From the NCBI GenBank assembly GCA_050179685.1, contig JBFXEW010000002.1, positions 62,001-126,000 of the forward strand: a DNA stretch of 64,000 bases, in the 5' to 3' direction. The notes beneath the pieces are model-generated. The model ran no database searches and had not been told where the DNA came from. It worked only from the letters and a program-made list of their open reading frames with translations. Origin of the DNA: GWE2-40-63 sp050179685. Its GTDB lineage: Bacteria > Bacteroidota > Bacteroidia > Bacteroidales > SZUA-534. A program made the position numbers and the translations under genes. Shown piece by piece: positions 33,097 to 41,781 of this stretch (the first letter of the stretch is position 1; the number at the start of each line of letters is the position of its first letter).

Positions 33097-34500
33097 TCAA
33101 CGTTTCTCAAGTAAAACAATGTTTTCAACATGGTGGGTATGCGGAAACATATCGACCGGTTGAACCCGTGTAACTTTATATTGTGCATTGAGCAATTCCA
33201 AATCGCGCGCCTGTGTTGCCGGATTGCAGCTAACATAAACAATTTTGTCGGGACTGCAATAATTAATTGTTTCAATTACCGAAGCATGCATTCCCGCACG
33301 GGGCGGATCGGTAATTATAACATCGGCTCTCCCCTGCTTGTCGATAAATGCTTTATTAAGCACATCTTTCATATCGCCGGCAAAGAATTCGGTATTACTC
33401 AACTTGTTGAATTTGGCATTATGTTTGGCATCGGCAATAGCTTCCTCTACATATTCAACTCCAATAACTTTTTTCGCCATTTTTGCCACAAAACAGGCAA
33501 TAGTACCCGTTCCGGTATATAAATCGTAAACCGTTTCGTTTCCGGTAAGTCCGGCATATTCACGAACCACCTTATACAAATGATAAGCCTGTTGGGAATT
33601 GGTTTGATAAAACGATTTGGGACCCACTTTAAAACGGAGTCCTTCCATTTCTTCAAAAATATAGTCTCTTCCTTTAAAAAGGTGCACCGGAAGATCGTTA
33701 TAAGTATCGTTGAGTTTTTGATTCACAATATACTGCAACGAAGTAATTTGTTCTCCAAATTTATTGTCGAGAAACTGCATTGTTTCCTGAATTGCTTCTG
33801 CATCGTTGCGACCGAAAACAACAATTACCATAACCTCGTTGGTAGATGCAGTGCGAATGACCAGATTTCGCAAAAACCCGGTATTGGTGCGTTGGCTATA
33901 AAACTCAAGTCCCTGTTCCAAGGCGAATTCTTTTAAAGCCAGACGAATGGCATTACTTGGTTCGGGTTGCAAATAGCAATGTTCAATATCCAGTATTTTA
34001 TCGAAAAGCCCGGGAATATGGAATCCCAGCGCATTGGTATCTTTGGCTTCGTCGCTCATTTCGTCGCGACTTAACCAGCGATGCGTCGAAAAAGTATACT
34101 CCAGTTTATTGCGGTAATATTGGGTAAGTTCGCTGCCTAATATGGGTTCTGCTTCGGGCAATTCCACTTTTCCTATTCGGGTCAGCGCATCAATTACCTG
34201 TTGATGCTTGAACTTAAGTTGCTCGCTATAGGGCAATGGCTGCCATTTGCATCCTCCACAGGTTCCAAAGTGAGCACAAAAAGGCGTTACCCTGTTTTCA
34301 GCCAGCTGATGAAAATGAACAGCTTTGGCTTCCATGTAATTCCTGCGTTTTTTGGTTACCTGCAAATCAACCACATCGCCCGGAACAGCAAAAGGAACAA
34401 AAACAACTACATCGTTATACCTGGCAATAGCTTTACCCTCAGCAGCTACTCCTTCGATGGTAATTTTTTCAATAAATGGTTTTGGCTTTCTACGACCCAC
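33097..34500 (-). CDS. rlmD: 23S rRNA (uracil-C5)-methyltransferase, RlmD/RumA family
   Basis: SAM-dependent methyltransferase for a uracil in 23S rRNA (U1939 by family; some relatives act elsewhere). TRAM domain about 5-65 (KITIEGVAAEGKAIARYNDVVVF), a 4Fe-4S cysteine set FCAHFGTCGGC plus a later cysteine, and a Rossmann methyltransferase with DLYTGTGTIACF, VITDPPRAGMH and the catalytic cysteine in YVSCNPAT. The start codon is GTG at 34500 (MGRRKPKPF); no ATG lies near. Length 467 is normal. Confidence 0.94.
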   Translation of the reverse strand: MGRRKPKPFIEKITIEGVAAEGKAIARYNDVVVFVPFAVPGDVVDLQVTKKRRNYMEAKAVHFHQLAENRVTPFCAHFGTCGGCKWQPLPYSEQLKFKHQQVIDALTRIGKVELPEAEPILGSELTQYYRNKLEYTFSTHRWLSRDEMSDEAKDTNALGFHIPGLFDKILDIEHCYLQPEPSNAIRLALKEFALEQGLEFYSQRTNTGFLRNLVIRTASTNEVMVIVVFGRNDAEAIQETMQFLDNKFGEQITSLQYIVNQKLNDTYNDLPVHLFKGRDYIFEEMEGLRFKVGPKSFYQTNSQQAYHLYKVVREYAGLTGNETVYDLYTGTGTIACFVAKMAKKVIGVEYVEEAIADAKHNAKFNKLSNTEFFAGDMKDVLNKAFIDKQGRADVIITDPPRAGMHASVIETINYCSPDKIVYVSCNPATQARDLELLNAQYKVTRVQPVDMFPHTHHVENIVLLEKR

Positions 34501-34570
34501 TTTTATAAAATTTGTGCAAAGATGCTAAGAAAAATTAAAATTGCAGCCTTATCGTATTTTTAAAAAGAAA

Positions 34571-34592
34571 AAAGGCGGTTTGAGCCGCCTTT
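34571..34592 (-). terminator. Rho-independent terminator of gapA
   Basis: Perfect stem aaaggcgg (34571-34578) / ccgccttt (34585-34592), 6-base loop; T-rich tail on the minus strand. Confidence 0.88.
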
Positions 34593-34612
34593 TTAGATTT
34601 TATGCTGATAGC

Positions 34613-35626
34613 TTAAGCGTGATCAACAGAATACATGTGCTGAACTAACTCAACCACTTTGGCTGAATAACCCATTTCGTTATCGTACCACGATACAACT
34701 TTTACAAAGTTGTCGTTCAGGCCAATACCTGCACCAGCATCAAACACTGAAGTACATCTTTCGCCCACAAAGTCGTTCGAAACAACGGCGTCTTCGGTGT
34801 ATCCCAACACACCTTTCATAGCGCCTTCCGATGCGGCTTTCATGGCTTTACAGATAGCTTCGTATGATGCTCCTTTTTCCAAACGTACGGTTAAATCAAC
34901 CACTGAAACGTCAGGAGTAGGAACGCGGAATGCCATACCGGTTAATTTACCATTAAGCTCAGGAATTACTTTACCTACAGCTTTAGCAGCACCCGTTGAT
35001 GAAGGAATGATGTTTTGTCCTGCACCACGTCCACCACGCCAGTCTTTCATTGAAGGACCGTCAACAGTTTTTTGAGTTGCTGTGGTAGCGTGAACGGTTG
35101 TCATTAAACCTTCAACAATACCAAAGTTGTCGTGCAACACTTTGGCAATAGGAGCTAAACAGTTGGTAGTACATGAAGCATTTGAAACAAAGTTCATGTC
35201 TTTGCTGTATTTGTCCTGATTAACACCCATAACAAACATCGGCGTGTCGTCTTTTGATGGAGCTGACATGATAACTTTTTTTGCACCAGCTTCAATGTGG
35301 CCTTTTGCACTTTCTTTGGTCAAGAAAAGACCTGTAGATTCAACTACATATTCGGCACCAACTTCGTTCCATTTTAAATCGGCTGGATTTTTTTCAGCTG
35401 TAACCCGTACGGTTTTTCCGTTTACAATCAGCTTACCGTCTTTTACTTCGACAGTTCCCTTAAACCGACCGTGAGTTGAATCGTACTTTAACATGTAAGC
35501 CATATACTCCACATCAATCAGGTCGTTAATACCAACCACTTCGATGTTATCGTTTTCTACAGCTACACGGAAAACAAAGCGGCCAATACGACCAAATCCA
35601 TTGATTCCAATTTTAATTTTAGACAT
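34613..35626 (-). CDS. gapA: Glyceraldehyde-3-phosphate dehydrogenase, type I
   Basis: Glycolytic enzyme making 1,3-bisphosphoglycerate with NAD+. The 337-residue protein shows the Rossmann start IKIGINGFGRIGR, catalytic Cys152 (SNASCTTNCLAP), the phosphate-site segment KTVDGPSMKDWRGGRGAGQNIIPSSTGAAKAV, and the C-terminal WYDNEMGYSAKV. It has its own promoter (35708-35739) and terminator; the leader begins with an A/T hairpin. Confidence 0.99.
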   Translation of the reverse strand: MSKIKIGINGFGRIGRFVFRVAVENDNIEVVGINDLIDVEYMAYMLKYDSTHGRFKGTVEVKDGKLIVNGKTVRVTAEKNPADLKWNEVGAEYVVESTGLFLTKESAKGHIEAGAKKVIMSAPSKDDTPMFVMGVNQDKYSKDMNFVSNASCTTNCLAPIAKVLHDNFGIVEGLMTTVHATTATQKTVDGPSMKDWRGGRGAGQNIIPSSTGAAKAVGKVIPELNGKLTGMAFRVPTPDVSVVDLTVRLEKGASYEAICKAMKAASEGAMKGVLGYTEDAVVSNDFVGERCTSVFDAGAGIGLNDNFVKVVSWYDNEMGYSAKVVELVQHMYSVDHA

Positions 35627-35676
35627 AATGTATGATTTTTAATTGTTAAGTTCTCAAGGTATTTGATATGAAATTT

Positions 35677-35701
35677 ATTTAAAAAACCTGTTTTTTTAAA
35701 T
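35677..35701 (-). promoter_or_regulatory. A/T hairpin at the 5' end of the gapA transcript
   Basis: atttaaaaaa (35677-35686) pairs with ttttttaaat (35692-35701), 5-base loop. It begins about three bases after the predicted start of transcription. Such 5'-end stems can protect mRNA in other bacteria; role here is inference. Confidence 0.45.
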
Positions 35702-35707
35702 GGCGCT

Positions 35708-35739
35708 CAAAGTTAAAAATTCGACGCTCAAAAAACAAA
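35708..35739 (-). promoter_or_regulatory. Promoter of gapA
   Basis: Minus strand: TTTG (35736-35739), 20-base spacer, TAACTTTG (35708-35715). Leader of about 78 bases. Confidence 0.7.
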
Positions 35740-35775
35740 AAAAAGCCTGATAATCGCCCGGTTTACATTAAAATA

Positions 35776-36555
35776 TTACTTGCGCTTTTTGTCTGACTTT
35801 GATTCTTCGTTGTTGTTTGCCATTTTTGCCCTTGGATTGATAACTTTTCCGAATCGATAAACTACAAAAAGCGAAAAAAACAAGAAGTTCTCCTGATCGT
35901 TGGCCATTATTTTCATTTTTTTTGGAAAAACGTCGAGCCCAACACCCCCCTCAATTACATTTAAAAATTTTTCGCGCTGACTAAACTCAAATCCTGAACC
36001 GGCTTTCAAATAAATTCCGGGTGTAACATTAAGTTCATTAAAGCCTTTAAAAAAAGAAGCCCCACCTAAAATATCGTAAGGACTATGAATGGCCGGATCA
36101 AATTTCTCCTCTACCCAGGGCGATTCGCTGGTTATGTAATACAGCGGCTTTAATACACCCACAGCTAATCCGGTGTGATAAAAAAGTCGCACTTCGATTC
36201 CTCCGCGATCCTTTTTATCGAATAAATTAAATTGTTGCCCAATACCGAATCGGAAATTGTACATTTCGTTGGCTTTGCCAAATACAAAACGGCGTAAATC
36301 GGGATGGTAAGGGTGGCTAACGCGATATTCCTTGGGATCTTTAATACTAACGAACTCAACATTCCACAATTGCTTGCGGTAAATGTTTTTCATTTTTCCG
36401 TAAGTAAACCCTCCTCCCCAACCATTACTGTTCAGCATCAGGTGAAAGGTCCGTTCATTTCGGATGAATTCCTTTTTTTCTTCAGAAATATCGCCTTGAG
36501 CGTGTAATGAATGAAAAGCACTAAACAAGAAGAAGATTAGCACCCATTTTTTCAT
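35776..36555 (-). CDS. Exported barrel-like protein of unknown function
   Basis: A 259-residue protein with a clear signal peptide (MKKWVLIFFLFSAFHSLHAQ). After a charged stretch come glycine- and aromatic-rich beta segments (FHLMLNSNGWGGGFTYGKM, WNVEFVSIKDPKE, YNFRFGIGQQFNLF, EVRLFYHTGLAVGVL, YLKAGSGFEFSQ, FFSLFVVYRFGKV), like a small outer-membrane barrel; the last ~25 residues are a highly charged tail (NNNEESKSDKKRK). I recognise it only as a conserved Bacteroidota protein without assigned function. A 41-residue lipoprotein gene lies directly upstream on the same strand with a hairpin between. Confidence 0.72.
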   Translation of the reverse strand: MKKWVLIFFLFSAFHSLHAQGDISEEKKEFIRNERTFHLMLNSNGWGGGFTYGKMKNIYRKQLWNVEFVSIKDPKEYRVSHPYHPDLRRFVFGKANEMYNFRFGIGQQFNLFDKKDRGGIEVRLFYHTGLAVGVLKPLYYITSESPWVEEKFDPAIHSPYDILGGASFFKGFNELNVTPGIYLKAGSGFEFSQREKFLNVIEGGVGLDVFPKKMKIMANDQENFLFFSLFVVYRFGKVINPRAKMANNNEESKSDKKRK

Positions 36556-36567
36556 TATTAAAAAATA

Positions 36568-36589
36568 AAACCTCTAATAAAAGAGGTTT
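36568..36589 (-). terminator. Hairpin after the 41-residue lipoprotein gene
   Basis: Stem aaacctct (36568-36575) / agaggttt (36582-36589), 6-base loop, T-rich on the minus strand. It lies between the lipoprotein gene and the barrel-like gene and could end or reduce transcription between them. Confidence 0.65.
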
Positions 36590-36611
36590 AAGAGTTAAGC
36601 TTTTTAATCAA

Positions 36612-36737
36612 TTAAGCAGGTTGTTCAACCTGAGTTTGATCGGCTTGCGAGTAGGCGGGGCAATCGGCAGTTTTACACGACGAAAACAAAGCCACACCAA
36701 AAACCGCTACCACAACAAATACTAAAAATCTTTTCAT
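36612..36737 (-). CDS. Small lipoprotein, 41 residues, CPAY motif
   Basis: A short frame ATG (36737) to TAA (36612). The product has a textbook lipoprotein signal: basic start MKRF, hydrophobic core VFVVVAVFGVAL, and lipobox-like FSSC with Cys21. The mature part is only about 21 residues (KTADCPAYSQADQ and an acidic end) and holds a second cysteine in CPAY. I know similar CPAY-type small lipoproteins as common but uncharacterised in Bacteroidota. After processing the peptide would sit on a lipid anchor in the envelope. No function is known. It lies 57 bases upstream of the barrel-like gene, with a hairpin in between. Confidence 0.75.
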   Translation of the reverse strand: MKRFLVFVVVAVFGVALFSSCKTADCPAYSQADQTQVEQPA

Positions 36738-36808
36738 GCGTTCCAAGATATTAAAATTTACACTCTGACAATCGGCTAAAAATACATAAATTCATTTAAT
36801 TACTGAAA

Positions 36809-38998
36809 TTATTTTCCAACCTCAGTTAATAAAACTTCTTTAAAAGTAGAATTTGCCTGCTGTACCTTAACAAACGTGGCTTCAATTTTGTTTTCGTCGG
36901 CAATCCAGCTTTTAAGTTTTGGAATATCGCAGAAATCGGACAACGAAATAGCATAACGCTTGCAAATAGTAAGCATGGTTTCTTTAAATTTTTCGGGATT
37001 ATTTTTTTGCGTTGCAGGTATGCGCAAAATATATTCCATGGCTTGTTCAAACTCATTCAAATTATAATGCACAATGGCTGTATTCATCAAAACCTCTTTG
37101 TAACGAGGCGAAATCTCAAGAGCCTTCATGTAATACTCCAAAGCTTTTTGTTTGTCTCCCGTTAAATCATAACTGGTTCCCAGGTTATTTAAAACCTGTA
37201 AATGAAAAGGATGCATCGCGTAAGCCTGGCTGAATGCTTCTTTAGCGGCTTCCATGTTTTTTAAAGACGATAAAGCAACTCCTTCATGATAACTCATTGG
37301 AGTGGTAAAGGGATCCATGGTGTAAATGGTGTTGTGAACACTTCGTGCTGCCCGGAAAACGATTTGAAAGTTCTTTTTGCCCGTACCATAACGAACAGCT
37401 CTTGCAGCCTGTTCGCCCTGAAAAATTTGCCAGGCAAATACCAGGTTTACTAAAGTGAAGCCTAATAAAAGCAAGCCAACCAACCATTTAATCCAAATAT
37501 TGCCCAGAGGCCGTTTATTTTTCTCGTCGGCAGGAACTGCATTTAAAACCAAAGCAAACATCGATAAAAAAAGCATATTATGACTTACCCGCTCTCGTGG
37601 AAATGACACAAAAAGGTTAATCATAAATCCAATTAAAAAAGCAAAGGAAAATAAAGCCAACAAGCGATCTTTTTTCGATTTACTTCGGTAAAACAAACGA
37701 AAAGCACTTACCAGAATTCCTATATATATAATAATATATGCCAACAGACCTAAAAATCCGGTTTCACCTAAAATCCAAAGAAAATCGTTGTGCGGACGCT
37801 GAAAATGCTTCAAGCCATTTCGAATATCGTGTTCAAAACCATCGACCCCATATTTGGCATAAACAATACGCCATTGACCCGGCCCGACACCAAAAAGTGG
37901 ATTGTCGCGAGCCATTTGAATGGTATTGGCCCAGACTAAAGTACGGGTTTGCGTGCTGGTAGGGTTATCGGTATTGTAAATAGAATGCAAACTTTTTTCG
38001 GGACTCAGTACCTGCTCCACTTTTTCGCTTACAATTTTCACCACTTTTATGTCGGTTTTTTGCACAAAATACAGACCTGCAATCCCCATTAAAATAGGTA
38101 AAATAATTACGGAAACAGCACCATACAAAGGCAACTTTCGTCCGGTTTCGCGTGGCATCAGAATAAATAAATACAGATACAGACAAATAACCAACACAAG
38201 GATTGCCAGTGCAAGAGCTCCCCACGAAGCTTTTGAAGCCAGAATAAAAATAAAAAACAAACTTAAACCGGTAACAATGCCTGCAAACAGTTTCCAGTAT
38301 TTATTGTAAAAAATTAAACTATAAATACTAAAAGGTAAACTCAACACCAAAAACGATGCAAAGGGGTTTACATTGGCCAAAGTTGATTTAACTTCTGAGA
38401 TAGCCTGCCTGAAATAATATCCGTAATGCTGGGTGGCTGCTTTAAATTGGGTAAAATCGGCTCCGGCCAGTTGAATAAGAGCGATTGTTAAAAAAACAAA
38501 GGTCATAATGACAATTGATTTTATCAACACATCTTTTCCCTGAGGTGTATTACGTAAGAACTGATAAAGCAGAAAAAACACAAGTGCCAGAATGCCTTCG
38601 CGGATGGTATGAAAAACAGCCTCCTTAATATTATAAGCACCTATCGATGAAAAAACATTAACCAATACAAACAACAGAAGTGCTCCAAAAATAATTTTAT
38701 CGGTCCGACTAAAGAAGAACACAAAACGATTGCGAATTATCCTTATACCAACAATTACCGAAAGCACAACCATAAAAATACCAAGGTATAAATACCTTGA
38801 ATAAAGTACCGGATCGAGTATTCTCTTGGTAAATATTAAAGGTAAGGTAATTAAAAACAGCGCAAGCAAAAGCCAGGCTACGCTTCCAAAATATTTTTCA
38901 AAATATTGCTTCATACCAGGTAAATTAATCAACAAAACGGGTAAAATTATTAAAATCAGGCCAAAGATGTAGATTTTTAGTGGAAAATTAAGCAGCAA
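36809..38998 (-). CDS. O-antigen ligase/polymerase-like membrane protein with TPR tail
   Basis: A 729-residue protein with about twelve membrane helices in residues 5-505 and a Wzy_C/WaaL domain: the motifs GVGPGQWRIVYAKYG and RPHNDFLWILGETGFLG are the periplasmic loop with the conserved histidine. Residues about 570-700 are tetratricopeptide repeats (LQVLNNLGTSYDLTGDKQKALEYYMKAL and neighbours) that would lie in the periplasm. Such proteins transfer or polymerise undecaprenyl-linked glycans, to lipid A or to proteins; the acceptor is unknown. The start is TTG at 38998: it is the only start-like codon after an in-frame stop that keeps the first helix. Confidence 0.85.
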   Translation of the reverse strand: MLLNFPLKIYIFGLILIILPVLLINLPGMKQYFEKYFGSVAWLLLALFLITLPLIFTKRILDPVLYSRYLYLGIFMVVLSVIVGIRIIRNRFVFFFSRTDKIIFGALLLFVLVNVFSSIGAYNIKEAVFHTIREGILALVFFLLYQFLRNTPQGKDVLIKSIVIMTFVFLTIALIQLAGADFTQFKAATQHYGYYFRQAISEVKSTLANVNPFASFLVLSLPFSIYSLIFYNKYWKLFAGIVTGLSLFFIFILASKASWGALALAILVLVICLYLYLFILMPRETGRKLPLYGAVSVIILPILMGIAGLYFVQKTDIKVVKIVSEKVEQVLSPEKSLHSIYNTDNPTSTQTRTLVWANTIQMARDNPLFGVGPGQWRIVYAKYGVDGFEHDIRNGLKHFQRPHNDFLWILGETGFLGLLAYIIIYIGILVSAFRLFYRSKSKKDRLLALFSFAFLIGFMINLFVSFPRERVSHNMLFLSMFALVLNAVPADEKNKRPLGNIWIKWLVGLLLLGFTLVNLVFAWQIFQGEQAARAVRYGTGKKNFQIVFRAARSVHNTIYTMDPFTTPMSYHEGVALSSLKNMEAAKEAFSQAYAMHPFHLQVLNNLGTSYDLTGDKQKALEYYMKALEISPRYKEVLMNTAIVHYNLNEFEQAMEYILRIPATQKNNPEKFKETMLTICKRYAISLSDFCDIPKLKSWIADENKIEATFVKVQQANSTFKEVLLTEVGK

Positions 38999-39053
38999 GC
39001 CTGAATTATTTGACCGCTGTATTCATAACATTTTTTTTTAAGACAATACCCAT

Positions 39054-39061
39054 TACCTTTG
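39054..39061 (+). promoter_or_regulatory. -7 box of the nitroreductase gene
   Basis: TACCTTTG, about 48 bases before the ATG at 39113. No TTG at a good distance. Confidence 0.45.
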
Positions 39062-39112
39062 CAATCACGCAGCTTACTGCTATTGAAAAACTAATTTTTA
39101 ATCGAAATAATT

Positions 39113-39856
39113 ATGCAAACCTTATTTGAACACCGCTCCATTAGAAAATATAAAAACACTCCGGTTAATGCCGATTTGCTCGAAAAAATATTACTTGCCG
39201 GAACCCGAGCATCGAACACCGGCAACATGCAGGTTTACAGCATTATTGTTACTCAGGAACCCAAAATACGAACAAAACTGTGGGAAGTTCACTTTAAACA
39301 AAACATGGTTTTAGAAGCTCCGGTTCACCTTACTTTTTGTGCCGACATTAATCGCTTTAACCAGTGGTGCCAAATAAACAACGCAGAACCCGGCTACGAT
39401 AATTTTTTGTGGTTTTATAATGCCACCATCGATGCTGTGCTGGCCAGTCAAAATGTTTGCATCGAAGCCGAGAAAAATGGTTTGGGCATTTGCTATCTGG
39501 GAACTACCACCTACATGGCCGACAAGATTATCGATATTCTGAACCTCCCCAAAGGTGTAGTTCCGGTAACGGCAATAACACTGGGCTATCCCAACGAGGA
39601 ACCGCCTTTAACCGACCGGCTTCCGCTGGAAGGTGTGATTCACTATGAAAAATACCAGGATTACAATCCGGAAAAAATTACGCGCTTGTATTCCGAAAAG
39701 GACAATTCTGAATTAACTCAAAAACTGGTGTCTGAAAATCAAACGCAAAATCTGGCGCAAATTTTTACCGATAAGCGCTACAAAAAAGCCGACAACATCC
39801 ATTTCTCCAAAACGTTTATTGAAACACTGAAAAAACAAGGATTTATGAATCAATAA
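39113..39856 (+). CDS. Nitroreductase family FMN oxidoreductase
   Basis: A 247-residue flavin enzyme of the NfsA/FRP-like group that uses NAD(P)H to reduce nitro or quinone compounds. The FMN-phosphate motif is at the start (HRSIRKYKNTPV), then GTRASNTGNMQ, and the second flavin stretch with GLGICYLGTT. The C-terminal ~50 residues (TQKLVSENQTQNLAQIFTDKRY) contain the YKKADN region typical of NfsA-type enzymes. True substrate cannot be named. Confidence 0.92.
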   Translation: MQTLFEHRSIRKYKNTPVNADLLEKILLAGTRASNTGNMQVYSIIVTQEPKIRTKLWEVHFKQNMVLEAPVHLTFCADINRFNQWCQINNAEPGYDNFLWFYNATIDAVLASQNVCIEAEKNGLGICYLGTTTYMADKIIDILNLPKGVVPVTAITLGYPNEEPPLTDRLPLEGVIHYEKYQDYNPEKITRLYSEKDNSELTQKLVSENQTQNLAQIFTDKRYKKADNIHFSKTFIETLKKQGFMNQ

Positions 39857-39957
39857 GCAAACAATGAGAAGCATCGGTTAATTAAGAAAACATCATAAAA
39901 AAGGTGTCAGAATATTATAGCTTTCGCAATTCACAACTAAGCAGTAAATTGTAACAC

Positions 39958-41643
39958 ATGATAAAAAAAAGCAGGAAGGGTTTAAATTTTCATTCTATTT
40001 GTAAACTGTTCTTGCTTTTTATAGTCTTGATTAATTTCAATCCCCAACTTTTTGCCCAGAAAAAAATACCGGTATACTTTACCGATAATCAAACAAAAAA
40101 AAGTAAACAGCAAACAAGCATCGACTCAATCGATCAGCTAAGTTCGTTTCTAAATAAAATCCAAAATAAAAATATCGAAAAAGGCTTTTTGTCCTTCTCT
40201 GTCGATTCGGTAAACAGCACACCATTGCAGATAATGGTATACAGCAATCAGGGTGCCCGCTTTTACTTCGGCAGATTAACACTGAACGATTCGATACAAG
40301 TAAACAAAGGCCGCATTAAACCCGGCAAACCTTTTTCCATCCCGGAGATGCATCAATTCGAAGAACAACTACTTCAAAACACACTAAACCAAGGCTTTCC
40401 TTTAGCGCATCTTATTAAAGAAAGCCGTTTTGCCGATAGCCTGATTCATATAAAATACACCCTTGAAAAAGGAAGTTATTACGAATTCGACACCTTAAAA
40501 CTGATTGGAGAAAACCCCATCAGTTTAAGTTATCTGGAACAAAAAACCGGCATCAAACCCGGAAAAGCATACAATGCCTTACTTGTAAATCAACTTGCAA
40601 CAACAATTAATCGAAGTGGTTTTTTAATACTCGACAGCCTTTCGGTAAGGCAGGAAAACAATAAAGCCCGGGTTTTAGTAAAAACAAATCAACACCAGCA
40701 AAATTCATTTTCAGGAATTTTGGGTCTCATGACCAACGCAGAACAAAAAACTGAAATTACCGGGCAGGTTAATTTCAATCTGGTGAACTTATTTAAAAAA
40801 GGTGAAATCATCCAAATCGACTGGCAAAAGTTTGCGTCCCAATCGCAGGATTTAAATGCTTTACTAAAAGCACCCTATGTTTTTAATACGCCATTGGGTT
40901 TACTTGCCGAAATAAAATTCTACAAACAGGATTCTTCTTATGCAAACACCGATTTATTGGCCGGTTTGCTCATCGACCTGGGAAAAAAAAGCCAATTGGC
41001 AGTAACTGCGCATAAGAACATCTCAACCACAACCTTAAGCACAGATGCTAATTATTCGAACAGCGAAAACCTGCTTTATGGCTTACGCTTTGAATACAAT
41101 ACCGTTAACAATATAGCAAATCCTGCTAAAGGAATTTTCTGGCAAGCATCGGCCGAAACTGGTAATAATTCCCAAAATAACAAGCCGGAAAACCGATACA
41201 TTTCACTTTTTACACAAGCAAAGTCACAAGCTGCTTATTTTATAAAAGTTCCGATGGGAACTTTAAAATTAAAGAACGAAACCGCGCTCATTATTAACGA
41301 TTCGTTGCCATTGAACGCATATCAGCGCGTGGGAGGATTCTCCGGTTTCCGGGGCGTAAACGAAAAAAGTATTTTAGCCAAAACTTACAGTTATTTCACC
41401 GCTGAATATCGCTTTGCCATGGGAGGTGAATCGTATGTTTACCTTTTTACCGATGCCGGTTGGTTTAACGAGCCGCAAATAAGCAACAATAAACTGATTA
41501 CCAGACAAGCCGCCGGAGCAGGAATAAACCTGAAAACAAAAGCAGGAACTGTTTCAGTAGCTTATGCCCTGGGAAATTCATCGAACGAAAACTTCAGTAT
41601 TCAAAATGCCAAAATACACATTGGGTACACCAACCGCTTTTAA
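39958..41643 (+). CDS. Omp85/TamA-like outer-membrane protein
   Basis: A 561-residue exported protein. Signal region about 10-33. Residues ~150-245 contain a POTRA-like domain (YYEFDTLKLIGENPISLSYLEQKTGIKPGKAYN... ending in LSVRQENNKARVLVKT). The C-terminal ~310 residues form a barrel pattern, including the conserved Omp85 stretch QRVGGFSGFRGVNEKS (the lid-lock region often read as VRGF/Y) and TYSYFTAEYRF. It is shorter than BamA (~800) and has at most two or three POTRA-like units. A role in barrel assembly or in export of a partner is possible; no partner is next to it. Single gene. Confidence 0.8.
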   Translation: MIKKSRKGLNFHSICKLFLLFIVLINFNPQLFAQKKIPVYFTDNQTKKSKQQTSIDSIDQLSSFLNKIQNKNIEKGFLSFSVDSVNSTPLQIMVYSNQGARFYFGRLTLNDSIQVNKGRIKPGKPFSIPEMHQFEEQLLQNTLNQGFPLAHLIKESRFADSLIHIKYTLEKGSYYEFDTLKLIGENPISLSYLEQKTGIKPGKAYNALLVNQLATTINRSGFLILDSLSVRQENNKARVLVKTNQHQQNSFSGILGLMTNAEQKTEITGQVNFNLVNLFKKGEIIQIDWQKFASQSQDLNALLKAPYVFNTPLGLLAEIKFYKQDSSYANTDLLAGLLIDLGKKSQLAVTAHKNISTTTLSTDANYSNSENLLYGLRFEYNTVNNIANPAKGIFWQASAETGNNSQNNKPENRYISLFTQAKSQAAYFIKVPMGTLKLKNETALIINDSLPLNAYQRVGGFSGFRGVNEKSILAKTYSYFTAEYRFAMGGESYVYLFTDAGWFNEPQISNNKLITRQAAGAGINLKTKAGTVSVAYALGNSSNENFSIQNAKIHIGYTNRF

Positions 41644-41781
41644 TCAATCGCAAAAAAATAACATTCCTAAATACAGTTTTGAACAGAAATAAGTATCTTC
41701 ACACAATTATATAAACCACAATGTTGAATGTTTAACATACATCAACCTCACATTGCGTTGATTTACAAAACAGAATAAATA

